Shown here: piece by piece, positions 52,508 to 61,747 of the stretch | Layout of the letters: every line of letters starts with the position of its first letter | How positions within the stretch are numbered: position 1 is the first letter of the stretch | NCBI RefSeq assembly: GCF_019049285.1 | Contig: NZ_JAGMUL010000121.1 | Span: 23,802 to 87,801 of the forward strand | Origin: Streptomyces sp. AC550_RSS872 | GTDB taxonomy: Bacteria > Actinomycetota > Actinomycetes > Streptomycetales > Streptomycetaceae | Direction: 5' to 3' | DNA length: 64,000 bases | Position numbers and translations under genes: made by a program | Notes under the pieces: model-generated | What the model saw: the letters and a program-made list of their open reading frames with translations, nothing else | Databases searched by the model: none | What the model was told of the DNA's origin: nothing

Positions 52508-53449
52508 TCAGCCCATCTCGGGAAAGCTCAGGGTGCGGTAGACCGTGACGCTGCCGGTCAGCTCCTCGCAGGCCTGGGCGGTGGCCGCCAGCCGGTGCGG
52601 GTAGGCAGGGTCGGCCGGATCCAGCAGAATCCCCAGGGTTGTCCCGCTGTGGCTGGTGACGATGCCCAGACCGCCCACGTCACGGCAGACGCCGAGCAGC
52701 GGCGCCAGCGCCCACTTGTGCCGGAGCATCTGGTTGAGCTGTGCGCTGCGGGTGGCGACCGCCCCCACCGCGGCCAGGTCATGGCGTGCGACCGCGTCGC
52801 TCAGCCGCTCCAGCAGGTCGGCGTACTCGCGCTTGTGGGCCGCGGTGAAGGGTTTGGGAATCCGGTTGAAGTCCACCGTGTCCACCGCCCCGCCCTCGTC
52901 GACGCCCACCACCGCCATCGGCGGCAACGAACCCAGACGTGCGAGCAGCCGCACACTGCGGTGGTGAAAGGCCACGATCCCCGGGTACAGCACGCCGTCA
53001 GTCGGCTCGATACGCGACAGATAGACCTCGATCCGGCGCGGCGGCATCGCCACCCCCAGCGCGTTGCCCACGGCCCGCGCGGTGGCCACCAGATCGGCCG
53101 AGGAACTCGCGAGCCCCTTGCCCTCCGGCAGCGTGCTGTCAATAGTCAGGCGGCCGCCGACCGGCGAGGGCAGGTCGGCCAGGATCATCGACACCAGCCG
53201 CAGCGCCTTCTTCTTGTGCCGCGGCACGACCTCCAGGGTCGCCGGGTCGTCGCTGGTGCGGAAGGTGGCCGTGGCCCAGCGGGCGATCGGCAGGGTCACC
53301 AGGAAGTCGCCTTCCGCATGGTCGGGACGGTCGGGCAGCGCTCCCTGAAGCAGCTCACCGAACGTGCCGTAGGTACTGCTCACGCCCACGGCTCCCGTCT
53401 GCGGTCTCCGCGGCGCGCACAGGACGTCCCGCTCGGCTCCGGTCGTCAT
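52508..53449 (-). CDS. GHMP-family kinase, probable L-threonine (or serine) kinase
   Basis: 313 residues from the ATG at 53449, which overlaps the NRPS stop (ATGA). N-terminal YGTFGELLQGALP resembles the opening of PduX-type L-threonine kinases; the ATP loop is DSTLPEGKGLASSSADLVAT (PxGxGLASSSA). C-terminal GLGIVTSHSGTTLGILL is GHMP motif 3. Predicted to make an O-phosphorylated hydroxy amino acid as substrate for the cysteine-synthase-like enzyme of the same operon. Last gene of the operon. Substrate choice is inference. Confidence 0.8.
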   Translation of the reverse strand: MTTGAERDVLCAPRRPQTGAVGVSSTYGTFGELLQGALPDRPDHAEGDFLVTLPIARWATATFRTSDDPATLEVVPRHKKKALRLVSMILADLPSPVGGRLTIDSTLPEGKGLASSSADLVATARAVGNALGVAMPPRRIEVYLSRIEPTDGVLYPGIVAFHHRSVRLLARLGSLPPMAVVGVDEGGAVDTVDFNRIPKPFTAAHKREYADLLERLSDAVARHDLAAVGAVATRSAQLNQMLRHKWALAPLLGVCRDVGGLGIVTSHSGTTLGILLDPADPAYPHRLAATAQACEELTGSVTVYRTLSFPEMG

Positions 53450-56400
53450 ACCTGGCCCTCCCCGGCCTTCAGCGGAACTCTGCATCCGGCCCGTACCAGC
53501 GCGGCACAGGGCTCGGGCCGGGTGCCGACGAAGTAGTGCCCGCCGTCGGGCAGCTGACGGCACCGTACGCGCTCGGCGAGCTGGAACCAGTCGCGCCAGC
53601 GCTGCCCGGGGCCGGCCGTGGTGGGATCGTCCGCGGCGACCACCACGTCGAGCGGGGTCCTGATGCGCTGCCCGGACCTGCTCTGGCGCATCGCGGCCAG
53701 ATGACGGTCGGAGGTCAGCACATCGTGCCGGTAGGCGGCCGCGACCGCCTCGGCCCGTTCCCGCTGGTAGCCGTCCAGCTCGATGTAGGCGCTCTCGGCG
53801 CGCAGCTGGGCCAGTACGCTCTCGTCGTCCGCAGCCCGGGCGGCCACCGTGTCGCGGCCAAGACCCGTGCCGTGCAACAGCAGCCCGCCGACGAAGATCT
53901 GCTCCGCGGCCTGCCCGGCGGCCTCCAGTAGCCGGGTGGTCTCCAGTGCGTGGGCCGCGCCCGAACCGTGCCCCCACAGCAGTACGGGGGTGTCGATCCG
54001 GTCGAGGATCTCCGCGCAGACCCGCTCGGCGACCGCGGGCACCCCGGCCAGCGGCTCGCCGTCCGGCACCAGGTCGTGGCCGGGCAGCTCAACGCCGTGG
54101 ACCGCGATGCCGTCTGCCTCCAGTGTTCTGGCCAGGGTCCGGAAGTTGACCGCGTTGCCGCCCGCGTAGGGGAAGCACACCAGGCTGTGGTGGGCGCCGG
54201 GCACCGTGGACAGCGGCTGCATCAGAGTGGAGGTCCTCGATCGCCGGCCCTCGCCCCCGTTCTCCAGGGCCGCCGCCATGGTGCGCAGGACCGGGTAGCG
54301 CAGGAGCCGGCTCATCGACAGCGCGCGGTTCAGCCGGATCTGTAGCCGTACCGCCGCCAGCGACGTGCCGCCGAGCGCGAAGAAGTTGTCCTCCCGGCCG
54401 ATCCGCTCCAGCGGTACGTGCAGTACCTCCGCCCACAGCGTGGCCAGGCGCTGCTCGGCCGTTGTGGCGGGGGCAGAGACGGCCAGCCCGCCCTGGCCCA
54501 GGGTGCCGGCCAGGCGGGTCAGCAGCCGTTTGTCGACCTTGCCGTTGCCGGTGAGCGGCAGCCGCTCCAGCCGGTGGAAGAAGGCCGGAACCATGTAGGC
54601 GGGCACCTCGGCCGACAGCTCCGCGCGCAGCTCCTCGTTCTCCGGGACGGTGGCATGCGACCCGCCGGTGTGGAACGCGACCAGTCTGGGATGTTCGCCG
54701 GCCACCCGGTCGATGACCACCGCGGCATCGCGTACGCCAGGGACGGCCCGCAACCGGGTCTCGATCTCCCCGAGCTCGACACGGTAACCACGCAGTTTGA
54801 CCTGCTCGTCGCGGCGGCCGAGGAACTCAAGCCGCCCGTCCGGCAGCCACCGCCCGAAGTCACCGGTGCGGTACATCCGGGCGCCCGGGCGGAACGGATC
54901 GGGCACGAACGCCTGCCGGGTGCGTTCCTCGTCGTTGACATAGCCCCGGCCGACACAGACGCCGGAGAAGATGATCTCACCGGGCGAGCCCAGCGGCACA
55001 AGCGCCAGATGCTCGTCCAGCACGTAGACGTGGACGTTGGGCAGCGGGCGGCCCACCGGCACGAAGCCGGTCTCCGGGGTCCGCGTCAGCGTCTCGTGCA
55101 TCGTGTCGTCGGACACCTCGGTGGCACCGTAGGCGTTGATCAGCGTGATGTCCGGGTACAGCGCGAACCAGCGCCGCACCAGCTCCCTGCGCAGCGGCTC
55201 CCCGGTCACCGACAGCGCCCGCAGCGCGCCCAGCGCCCGGGGCTCCTGTTCAAGACGGGCCAGCAGCACCTCCAGATAGGAGGGCACGACCTGCGCGGCG
55301 GTGACCCGGCCCGCCACGATCTCGGCCACGAAGGCATCCACGTCCTGGAGCACCTCGGTGTCCACGATCCGGGTGCTGCCGCCGACCAGCAGCGGCGCCG
55401 CCAACTGCCACAGGGAGATGTCGAACCCCAGGGAGGCGGACTGTGCGACCACCGCCCCTGGGCCCTCCTCGGCCAGGCCCATGTCCTCGATCTTGGCGTA
55501 CAGGTGGTTGAGCAGCCCGGCGTGCTCACACACGGCGCCCTTGGGCTCCCCGGTCGACCCGGAGGTGAAGTAGACATACGCGGCCTGCCCCGGCCGCACC
55601 GGCACCAGCGGATTGGTGGCCGGGCCGACCGGGGTGCCGTCCCCGATGGGCAGCACCGTCCGGTCGGCCGCGATCCGGCGCGCCCACGTCTCGCTCTGCT
55701 CGTCGGCGAGTACGAACCGGCACCCGCCGGCCTCCAGGCAGGCCGTGATCCGGCCGTCGGGCAGGTTGGTGCCGACCGGGAGGTAGACGCCCCCGGCCTT
55801 GAGGACGCCCAACACGGCCGCGGCCCAGCCGAAGCCCCGCTGTGCGGCGACGGCCACGGTGGCCTCGGGGCCGAGGCCCGCGTCGATCAGTGCGTGGGCG
55901 AGGTCGTTGGCACGGCTGTTCAGTTCGCCGTAGGTCCACAGACGGTCACGGTGGCGTACGGCGACCACGTCCGGGTTCTGCCCGGCGATGCGCTCGAAGA
56001 CCTCGGTGACCGTGGCGTCCGGCCGTTCGGCCCGGCGGCCGGACAGCCCGTACAGCTGCGCCGCCACCTCCTGCCGGGACAGCAGGCTCACCCGGTGGTG
56101 CGGGCCGTCGGGGTCCGTCGCCAGGGCGCGCAGCGCCGCACGGTGGTATCCGGCCAGCCGCTCGGCGAACTCCCCGTCCAGGGTGCCCCGGTCGTACCCG
56201 ATGCGCAGGAACGGCCCCGACTCGTCCTCCCCGGTGCCCAGCCGCAGTACGGTACCGGCCGGGAGCGGCTCAGCGCCCTCGCCCGCCGTACCCGGGGCGT
56301 TGAGCACGATCTCGCCGAGGGTGCGCGTTTCCGTGGCGGCCTCCCGTGCCGCCGCCACCCGGGAGGCCAACTCCCGCCAGGAGGAGTTCTCCACGTTCAC

Positions 56401-56649
56401 CCGCAGGGCCCGCGCCGCGGCCCCTGCCCCGCCCGGTGCGTATCCCAGCAGCAGCTCGCGCTCCGCCGTGACCGTGGCCAGCACCCGTATCTGAAGAGTC
56501 AGCCACGCGTCCGCCACGGTCACGCCGCACCCGTCGGCCACCTCGCGCACCGGCCCGGCGGGCAGCCGGGCCACCCACTCGCCGGCGCCCGACCGCTGCC
56601 TGCCCGGCGCGCCCCACCGGGGGGCCTGGGTGAACGCTTCGGAACTCAC
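53446..56649 (-). CDS. NRPS termination module: half-C, A, PCP, TE
   Basis: 1067 residues from a GTG that overlaps the ATP-grasp stop. Residues 1-200: only the second half of a condensation domain (LRVNVENSSWRELASRVAAA; no HHxxxDG). Adenylation domain about 210-720: FTSGSTGEPKG (361-371), GFDISLWQLAAPLL, NAYGATEVSDD, YRTGDFGRW, NGKVDKR. PCP with phosphopantetheine Ser763 in LGGTSLAA. Thioesterase about 820-1060: Ser896 in GHGSG and His1038 in DGGHYF; it begins CFPYAGGNAVNF like RifR/GrsT-type thioesterases. By eye, specificity residues read D-I-W-Q-S-T-A-D-D, not assigned to a substrate. Acts in the cytosol with the MbtH protein. Confidence 0.9.
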   Translation of the reverse strand: MSSEAFTQAPRWGAPGRQRSGAGEWVARLPAGPVREVADGCGVTVADAWLTLQIRVLATVTAERELLLGYAPGGAGAAARALRVNVENSSWRELASRVAAAREAATETRTLGEIVLNAPGTAGEGAEPLPAGTVLRLGTGEDESGPFLRIGYDRGTLDGEFAERLAGYHRAALRALATDPDGPHHRVSLLSRQEVAAQLYGLSGRRAERPDATVTEVFERIAGQNPDVVAVRHRDRLWTYGELNSRANDLAHALIDAGLGPEATVAVAAQRGFGWAAAVLGVLKAGGVYLPVGTNLPDGRITACLEAGGCRFVLADEQSETWARRIAADRTVLPIGDGTPVGPATNPLVPVRPGQAAYVYFTSGSTGEPKGAVCEHAGLLNHLYAKIEDMGLAEEGPGAVVAQSASLGFDISLWQLAAPLLVGGSTRIVDTEVLQDVDAFVAEIVAGRVTAAQVVPSYLEVLLARLEQEPRALGALRALSVTGEPLRRELVRRWFALYPDITLINAYGATEVSDDTMHETLTRTPETGFVPVGRPLPNVHVYVLDEHLALVPLGSPGEIIFSGVCVGRGYVNDEERTRQAFVPDPFRPGARMYRTGDFGRWLPDGRLEFLGRRDEQVKLRGYRVELGEIETRLRAVPGVRDAAVVIDRVAGEHPRLVAFHTGGSHATVPENEELRAELSAEVPAYMVPAFFHRLERLPLTGNGKVDKRLLTRLAGTLGQGGLAVSAPATTAEQRLATLWAEVLHVPLERIGREDNFFALGGTSLAAVRLQIRLNRALSMSRLLRYPVLRTMAAALENGGEGRRSRTSTLMQPLSTVPGAHHSLVCFPYAGGNAVNFRTLARTLEADGIAVHGVELPGHDLVPDGEPLAGVPAVAERVCAEILDRIDTPVLLWGHGSGAAHALETTRLLEAAGQAAEQIFVGGLLLHGTGLGRDTVAARAADDESVLAQLRAESAYIELDGYQRERAEAVAAAYRHDVLTSDRHLAAMRQSRSGQRIRTPLDVVVAADDPTTAGPGQRWRDWFQLAERVRCRQLPDGGHYFVGTRPEPCAALVRAGCRVPLKAGEGQV

Positions 56650-57974
56650 CCGCGCTCACCGTCCACCGCCGCGTCGCCGTCCGTGGCCGCATCGCTTTCC
56701 GTGGTCGCCGACAACTCGATCCTTATCAGCCTGGCGGCCGCCTCGGCACGCTCGCTCGCCTCGTCCGCCCCCGAACCGGTGGCCACCACACAGCCCAGCC
56801 GGTCCCGGAAGCTGTGCGTGATCTCCACCCGCTGGCCGGGCACAGCCGTGCAGTGGGTGTACACCACCCCCGGGCTACGTTCCGCCTCGGCCAGCCCGTG
56901 TACAGCCGTGATCTCGCCCGCACACCGCACCGTCACGAAGCGCACCGCCGCGTGCCCGGGCCCGCCGGCCGCCGCCTGGGCCTGCTGGCCGCTGGCCCGC
57001 GCGATCACCCGGTCGATCAGGTCGACGCCGCGGGCCGCCCGCACCGCAGCCGGGATCATCCCCCCGGCCAGCCGCGGGTTGACCTCGATGACCACCGGCC
57101 CGGCCGGGCCAAGCCGCAGTTCCACATGGGCCGCACCCCAGCCGAGCCCCAGCGCGTCCAGCGCCCGCTGGGCGGTACGGCCCAGCTCCGCCTGAACCCC
57201 GCAGGCGACCGGAGCCGGCACGTCATGACCGGTCTCGACGAAGAACGGCTCGGCACCGAGCCGCTTGCCGACGACGACCAGCACCTCACGGTCGAACGTC
57301 TCCACCGAGAACTCGGGGCCGCTCACCGCACACTCGACCAGAATCTCCCGCGGCACCGGCGCCCCGCGCTCGTCCACGGTGCGGGACAGCAGGGACCGTG
57401 CCCACCGGGCCACCTCGGCACGGTCCGCACAGAGCCGCACCCCCACCGACCCCGAGCCGGTGACCGGCTTGAGCACCACCGGGTACCCGAGCTGCTCCGC
57501 CGCCCGTACCGCCTCAGCGGTCTCCGTCACGGCCCGGAACCCGGGCACCGGCACACCGGCGGCGGCCAGCAGTTCGCGCTGCCGGTCCTTGCGGCGGCAC
57601 CCGGCGACGGCGTCGCCGTCCGGCGCCGGCAGCCCCAGCTTCCCGGCCACCGCCGCGGCCGACGCTATGAAGTACTCGGAACTGCTGGTGACCCCCGCCA
57701 GCCCGGCACCCGGCGCCGCCAGCTCCGTACAGGCCCGCAGCACCGCGTCCAGATCGCCGGTGTCCATCCGGACGGTGTCCACCGCGTCCGCCGCCGCGTA
57801 CGGATACCGATCCGGAGACCTGGCCAGCAGGACCGGGCGCAGCCCGCGTGCCCGCGCGGCGGCGCAGAACTCCCGCCCGCTCCCGGTGGTGTTGCTCTCC
57901 AGCAGCACCAGCACCGGCCCGGACTCGCCCGCCCGGCCCGCCGTCCCCGCCGCGCTCGCTGTACCCGCGCTCAT
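56646..57974 (-). CDS. ATP-grasp enzyme
   Basis: 442 residues from the ATG at 57974 (ATGA overlap with the lyase gene). N-terminal Rossmann-like region VLVLLESNTTGSGREFCAAA; ATP-grasp core with ELLAAAGVPVPGF, YPVVLKPVTGSGSVGVRLC (nucleotide-binding Lys and Gly loop), EILVECAVSGPEFSVETF and metal site VIEVNPRLAGGMIP. Family members join a carboxylate to an amine (peptide or argininosuccinate-like chemistry) with ATP to ADP. In this operon it may ligate an amino acid to diaminobutyrate or activate a carboxylate in its synthesis; similar ATP-grasp plus lyase pairs occur in lipopeptide clusters. Exact reaction unknown. Confidence 0.85.
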   Translation of the reverse strand: MSAGTASAAGTAGRAGESGPVLVLLESNTTGSGREFCAAARARGLRPVLLARSPDRYPYAAADAVDTVRMDTGDLDAVLRACTELAAPGAGLAGVTSSSEYFIASAAAVAGKLGLPAPDGDAVAGCRRKDRQRELLAAAGVPVPGFRAVTETAEAVRAAEQLGYPVVLKPVTGSGSVGVRLCADRAEVARWARSLLSRTVDERGAPVPREILVECAVSGPEFSVETFDREVLVVVGKRLGAEPFFVETGHDVPAPVACGVQAELGRTAQRALDALGLGWGAAHVELRLGPAGPVVIEVNPRLAGGMIPAAVRAARGVDLIDRVIARASGQQAQAAAGGPGHAAVRFVTVRCAGEITAVHGLAEAERSPGVVYTHCTAVPGQRVEITHSFRDRLGCVVATGSGADEASERAEAAARLIRIELSATTESDAATDGDAAVDGERG

Positions 57975-59452
57975 GGTCTCTCGCTTCCTTTCGGCCCGGC
58001 CAGCAACTCCACCACGGCCTCGTCCAGCTTCCGTCGTGCCACAGCCCAGGACTCCCGCCGCCCGCGCATCCATTCCGCGTGGTCCACGAGCGTGCGGCGC
58101 TCCGCGTCGAAGGAGGCGTCGAAGACACCTGGGCCGCCTCCGTAGCGGTGCTCGGCCGTCACCTCATCCAGCGACGGGACGCCACCGGCCGACAGGTCCG
58201 CATCCGAAAGACGGGTGGAGCCGGACTCGACAGCCCGGCGCACCGCGGTGCCCACCAGGTGGTGCGCGGTACGGAACGGCATGCCCTGCCGCACCAGGCG
58301 GTTCGCCACCACGGTGGCTGTCACGAAGCCCTCCTCGGCACGGGCGGCCATCCGCTCGGGCACCGGGCGCCCGCCGCTCACCAGGACCTGGGTGAGCAGC
58401 ACCGACTCGACGGTCCCGGACAGCGCGTCCCACACGTCGCTGACCGCCTCCGTGCCCACCTCGATCGAGTTGGTGAACGGCGTGGACTTCATCGAGGCGG
58501 CCGCGCCCGCCCAGGCGCCGATGGCCGCGCCGGCCCGGCCCTTGACGTGCTCCAGCAGGAACGCGTTCCGCTTCTGCGGCATCGCCGAACTCCCGCCGAC
58601 CAGCCGCTCGGGGAACTCGACGAAGCCGAACTCCTGCGTGCTCCACAACTGCAGGTCCGTGGCCAGCCGACTCAGTGTCAGCCCCACGCCCGCCGCACCC
58701 GCGACCGCCCGCAGCGCCGTGTCACGACTCGCCACCGCGTCCATGGCGTGCGCCGCCGGGACGGCGAAACCCAGCAACTCCGCCGTACGAGCCGGGTCGA
58801 TGGGCAGATCCGTACCGGAGACCGCTCCGGCCCCCAGCGGGCAGCGGTCCAGCTCCGCGAGCGTGTGCCGCAGCGCGCCGATGTCCCGCCCCAGCGCCGT
58901 GGCGACCCCCACCAGGTAGTAGCCGTAGGTGACCGGCATGGCGGGCTGGAAGTGCGTGTAGACGGGCATCACCACATCGCGGTACGCCCTCGCCCGGCAC
59001 AGCAGCACGGCATGGAGCCGCAGTGTCTGGCCGAGCAGCTCCGCCAGCTCCTCCCGCAGCCGTATCGCGGCCGTGGTGGCCTTGATGTCGTTGCGCGACC
59101 GGCCGGTGTGCAGTCTGCCCCCGGCCTCCGGGCCCAGCACGGACACCAGGTGGTTCTCGTACATCATGTACAGGCCGCGCGGCATGGGACGGTGGTGCAG
59201 CTCCTTGAAGCCGTTCTCCCGCAGCCGGGTGACGTGCCGCAGCAATTCGGCCGCATCCCGCACCGGCAGCAGCTCCCGCTCGGCCAGCATGACGACATGG
59301 GCCAGATCGATGGTGGTCAGCAGCTCCAGCTCGCCGTCGATCGCCGCCGGCTCGGCGGTGCCGAACACCATGCTCCTGGTGCGCGCACCCAGCGTGGCGG
59401 TGAGCCGCCCGGTGTCCGCCTGGTCTCCCGCTGCCGCCCCGGGGCCCGTCAT
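57971..59452 (-). CDS. Argininosuccinate-lyase-like enzyme
   Basis: 493 residues. Fumarase/aspartase superfamily: signature GSSAMPQKRN (287-296), TGRSRND (116-122) and THFQPAMPVTYG (166-177) are all present. Such enzymes split N-substituted aspartates to an amine and fumarate. In the gene cluster with a cysteine-synthase-like enzyme and an amino-acid kinase, the likely job is release of 2,3-diaminobutyrate (or diaminopropionate) from an aspartate adduct rather than arginine synthesis. The start overlaps the PLP gene stop and its stop overlaps the ATP-grasp start. Confidence 0.88.
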   Translation of the reverse strand: MTGPGAAAGDQADTGRLTATLGARTRSMVFGTAEPAAIDGELELLTTIDLAHVVMLAERELLPVRDAAELLRHVTRLRENGFKELHHRPMPRGLYMMYENHLVSVLGPEAGGRLHTGRSRNDIKATTAAIRLREELAELLGQTLRLHAVLLCRARAYRDVVMPVYTHFQPAMPVTYGYYLVGVATALGRDIGALRHTLAELDRCPLGAGAVSGTDLPIDPARTAELLGFAVPAAHAMDAVASRDTALRAVAGAAGVGLTLSRLATDLQLWSTQEFGFVEFPERLVGGSSAMPQKRNAFLLEHVKGRAGAAIGAWAGAAASMKSTPFTNSIEVGTEAVSDVWDALSGTVESVLLTQVLVSGGRPVPERMAARAEEGFVTATVVANRLVRQGMPFRTAHHLVGTAVRRAVESGSTRLSDADLSAGGVPSLDEVTAEHRYGGGPGVFDASFDAERRTLVDHAEWMRGRRESWAVARRKLDEAVVELLAGPKGSERP

Positions 59453-60531
59453 GACACCGCCTCGGCCACCGGAAGCCGGTCACCGGGGGCAGAGCCTGTG
59501 ACCTCCAGATAGCTTCGCCGCCGCCACGCCATACGGGTCCACCGGTCACCGGCGGACCCGGGCCGTGCGACCTCCAGCGGCTCGGAGGGCAGCGCGGACA
59601 GCACGAAGCCGTTGTCGGCCAGCCACCGGTCGTCGTAGACGGTGGTCTGATAGCGGTAGCCCTCGTCGGGCAGCATCACCACGCACAGCTCGTCGGGGTG
59701 GGACTCGGCCCACCACCGGGCGGCCAGATAGGCCGCACCGCTCGTCGGCCCCTGGAACAGCGCGTGCTGCGCGTGCAGCTGACGCGTCGCCAGGAACGCC
59801 TCGGCCGCTGTGCACCAGTGCACCTCGTCGAACGCCGTGTGGTCCAGGTTCCGCGGCCACAGGCTGTTGCCAAGACCGCGCAGCGGCCGTGGGCCGTCGG
59901 ACTGGCCGAACAGCACACTGTTGTGGGTATCCACCCCGATCGCCCGGGTGTGCGGTGTGGACTCCCGCAGTGTCCCGACCGTTCCGCACATGGAGCCGCC
60001 CGAACCGACGGGACCCACGACCGCGTCCACCTGTCCCAGCGCCTTGCCGAGCAGCTCGGCCACGACGGCATACGACCGCGGGTTGTCGGGATTGCTGTAC
60101 TGCTCCGGGCAGAAGGTGTCAGGGTGCTCCGCGCGAATCTCCGCGAGTCTGCGCAGCCGTGCTTCCTGGAAGCCGCCCACCGGAGCCGGGCTGGTGCAGA
60201 CCTCGACCCGCGCGCCCAGATCGCTCAGCCGCCGGTGCAGATGGACGTCGATCGCCGGATCGCTGACCAGGACGAGATCACGTTTGAGCAGCGCGGCCTG
60301 CATGGCCAGCCCGAGACCGAACGTTCCCGATGTCGTCTCCACCACCACGGTGTCGGGCCCCAATTCACCGCGCTGCAGCGCATTGCGCAGAATCGTACGG
60401 GCAGGCAGCAGCTTCATCAGAGTGAAGACCGCACCGTACAGATTCCTGCCGAGCCGCACGACCCGCGGCATCATCTGCGCCTCGGTTATTTCCTGGAACA
60501 CTGGCATGGATACCGCCATTGTCTGGTCCAT
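59449..60531 (-). CDS. Cysteine-synthase-like PLP enzyme (beta-replacement)
   Basis: 360 residues. Fold type II PLP enzyme related to CysK and SbnA: Lys40 in FTLMKLLPARTILRN is the probable Schiff-base lysine, TTSGTFGLGLA the substrate loop, GPVGSGGSMCG the phosphate-binding loop. The Lys region departs from the common N-x-x-G-S-x-K-D-R pattern, suggesting a specialised subgroup. Proposed to replace the phosphate of O-phospho-threonine/serine with the amine of L-aspartate, by analogy to SbnA, which uses O-phosphoserine and glutamate. Lies 12 bp after the hydrolase gene. Confidence 0.85.
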   Translation of the reverse strand: MDQTMAVSMPVFQEITEAQMMPRVVRLGRNLYGAVFTLMKLLPARTILRNALQRGELGPDTVVVETTSGTFGLGLAMQAALLKRDLVLVSDPAIDVHLHRRLSDLGARVEVCTSPAPVGGFQEARLRRLAEIRAEHPDTFCPEQYSNPDNPRSYAVVAELLGKALGQVDAVVGPVGSGGSMCGTVGTLRESTPHTRAIGVDTHNSVLFGQSDGPRPLRGLGNSLWPRNLDHTAFDEVHWCTAAEAFLATRQLHAQHALFQGPTSGAAYLAARWWAESHPDELCVVMLPDEGYRYQTTVYDDRWLADNGFVLSALPSEPLEVARPGSAGDRWTRMAWRRRSYLEVTGSAPGDRLPVAEAVS

Positions 60532-60543
60532 TGTGAGTAGGGA

Positions 60544-61356
60544 CTACTGGCCGATGGGTAGCGAAAAGAACTCGATCACGCACTTGTTCACCGCGGAGGG
60601 ATCCTCCAGATAGCCGTAGTGCCCACAGTCGGCGACCACTTCAAACGTCGCTCCGGGTATGGCATCGGCGACTTCGCGGCCCAGATGCGCAGGGGTGATC
60701 AGGTCATCGGAGAAGGCGACGACATGGCAGGGCACCGCGATATCCGCATACGCCCGCAGCCGGTTCTCCATTTTGCTGAGTTCGAGCTGCGCACGGTTGC
60801 CGGGACCACCGGGCGCCGTGAACTCGAACACGTCCAGCCAGTCCAGCATCGCCTGGTCGTCTTCCAGCGTCCGCGGCGAGAGATTACGCAGCGCACGCAC
60901 CACGGCCCGGTACCGGGGTGGCAGGACCACCCCGGCGTCGTGCAGCTCGATCTCTGCGAGGGTCAGCGCGGCGCGTGCCCTGTCCACCCGGCCCCGGGTG
61001 GCCATCAACACCACCTGCCGCAGCAGGTCCGGCCTGGAAAGCGCCAGCTCCTGAGCTACATGAGCGCCGAGCGACGTGCCCACCACCCGGCAGGGCGCCA
61101 GGTCGAGCCGTTCGATCAGCCCGGCCACGTCGCCGACCATGTCCGCGACGCTGAACCCCTCGGGGCACTCCGAACTGGGCGGTATACCCCTGTTGTCGAA
61201 CGTGATCACCCGGTAGCCCGCGGCGGTCAGTGCGGGTACCTGATGGAGGTGCCACACGCTGTGGCTACCGCCCGTGCCCTGGATCATCACCACCGGCTCA
61301 CCCGAACCAGTGTCCTTGTAGTGGAGCCGAATCCCGTTCACCGATAGGACGGGCAA
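60544..61356 (-). CDS. Alpha/beta hydrolase
   Basis: 270 residues. LHYKDTGSGEPVVMIQGTGG start, FDNRGIPPSS strand, nucleophile elbow VVGTSLGAHVAQ (Ser), acid probably in VAFSDDLITPAH and catalytic His in DCGHYGYLEDP. A complete canonical triad with cap helices (about 130-205). Sits between the MbtH gene and the PLP gene in the NRPS operon; may edit or release peptide intermediates or hydrolyse a precursor. Role inferred. Confidence 0.85.
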   Translation of the reverse strand: MPVLSVNGIRLHYKDTGSGEPVVMIQGTGGSHSVWHLHQVPALTAAGYRVITFDNRGIPPSSECPEGFSVADMVGDVAGLIERLDLAPCRVVGTSLGAHVAQELALSRPDLLRQVVLMATRGRVDRARAALTLAEIELHDAGVVLPPRYRAVVRALRNLSPRTLEDDQAMLDWLDVFEFTAPGGPGNRAQLELSKMENRLRAYADIAVPCHVVAFSDDLITPAHLGREVADAIPGATFEVVADCGHYGYLEDPSAVNKCVIEFFSLPIGQ

Positions 61357-61390
61357 CCTTTCCTCCCTCGTGAGCCGTTCGGTCGTCCGG

Positions 61391-61627
61391 TCAGTTCGCC
61401 GGTGTATCCGAACCCTCGCCTTCCATCGCCGCGACCAGACTCTTCGGGCGCATGTCCGTCCAGTTGTCCTCCACGAACTTCAGCGCCGCCTCATGGCTGG
61501 ACTCCTCAAGCGCGACCTGCCACCCGGCCGGAACCTCGACGAACGTCGGCCACAGCGAATACTGTCCTTCGTCATTGACCAGAACCAGGTAGGTGCCCTC
61601 GGGGTCCTCGAAAGGATTGGTGCTCAT
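61391..61627 (-). CDS. mbtH: MbtH-like protein
   Basis: 78 residues with the MbtH signature: NPFEDPEGTYLVLVNDEGQY, SLWPTFVEVPAGWQVALEES, and NWTDMRPKSL containing the invariant Trp and Pro. MbtH proteins bind adenylation domains and are often needed for their folding and activity. It lies directly after the A-PCP-E NRPS gene (120-bp gap) and presumably serves both NRPSs. Confidence 0.95.
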   Translation of the reverse strand: MSTNPFEDPEGTYLVLVNDEGQYSLWPTFVEVPAGWQVALEESSHEAALKFVEDNWTDMRPKSLVAAMEGEGSDTPAN

Positions 61628-61747
61628 GAACTGATGCCTCCTTGACAGGCGTCCGACGACGGAGAATGAGCGTAAGCAGAGTTTCAGGACGTCATATCGG
61701 ATCGATATCCGACCCGACGACGGCCTTGGGGACGGCCCGGGGACGCT

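Noticed and set aside
54418..57195. 925-codon plus-strand open frame across the NRPS
   Set aside because: Antisense to NRPS and ATP-grasp genes that carry all expected motifs; long antisense frames are usual at this GC content.
57971..59452. Housekeeping arginine-biosynthesis argininosuccinate lyase
   Set aside because: The gene is locked by 4-base overlaps into an NRPS operon with a cysteine-synthase-like and an ATP-grasp gene, and no other arginine gene is near.
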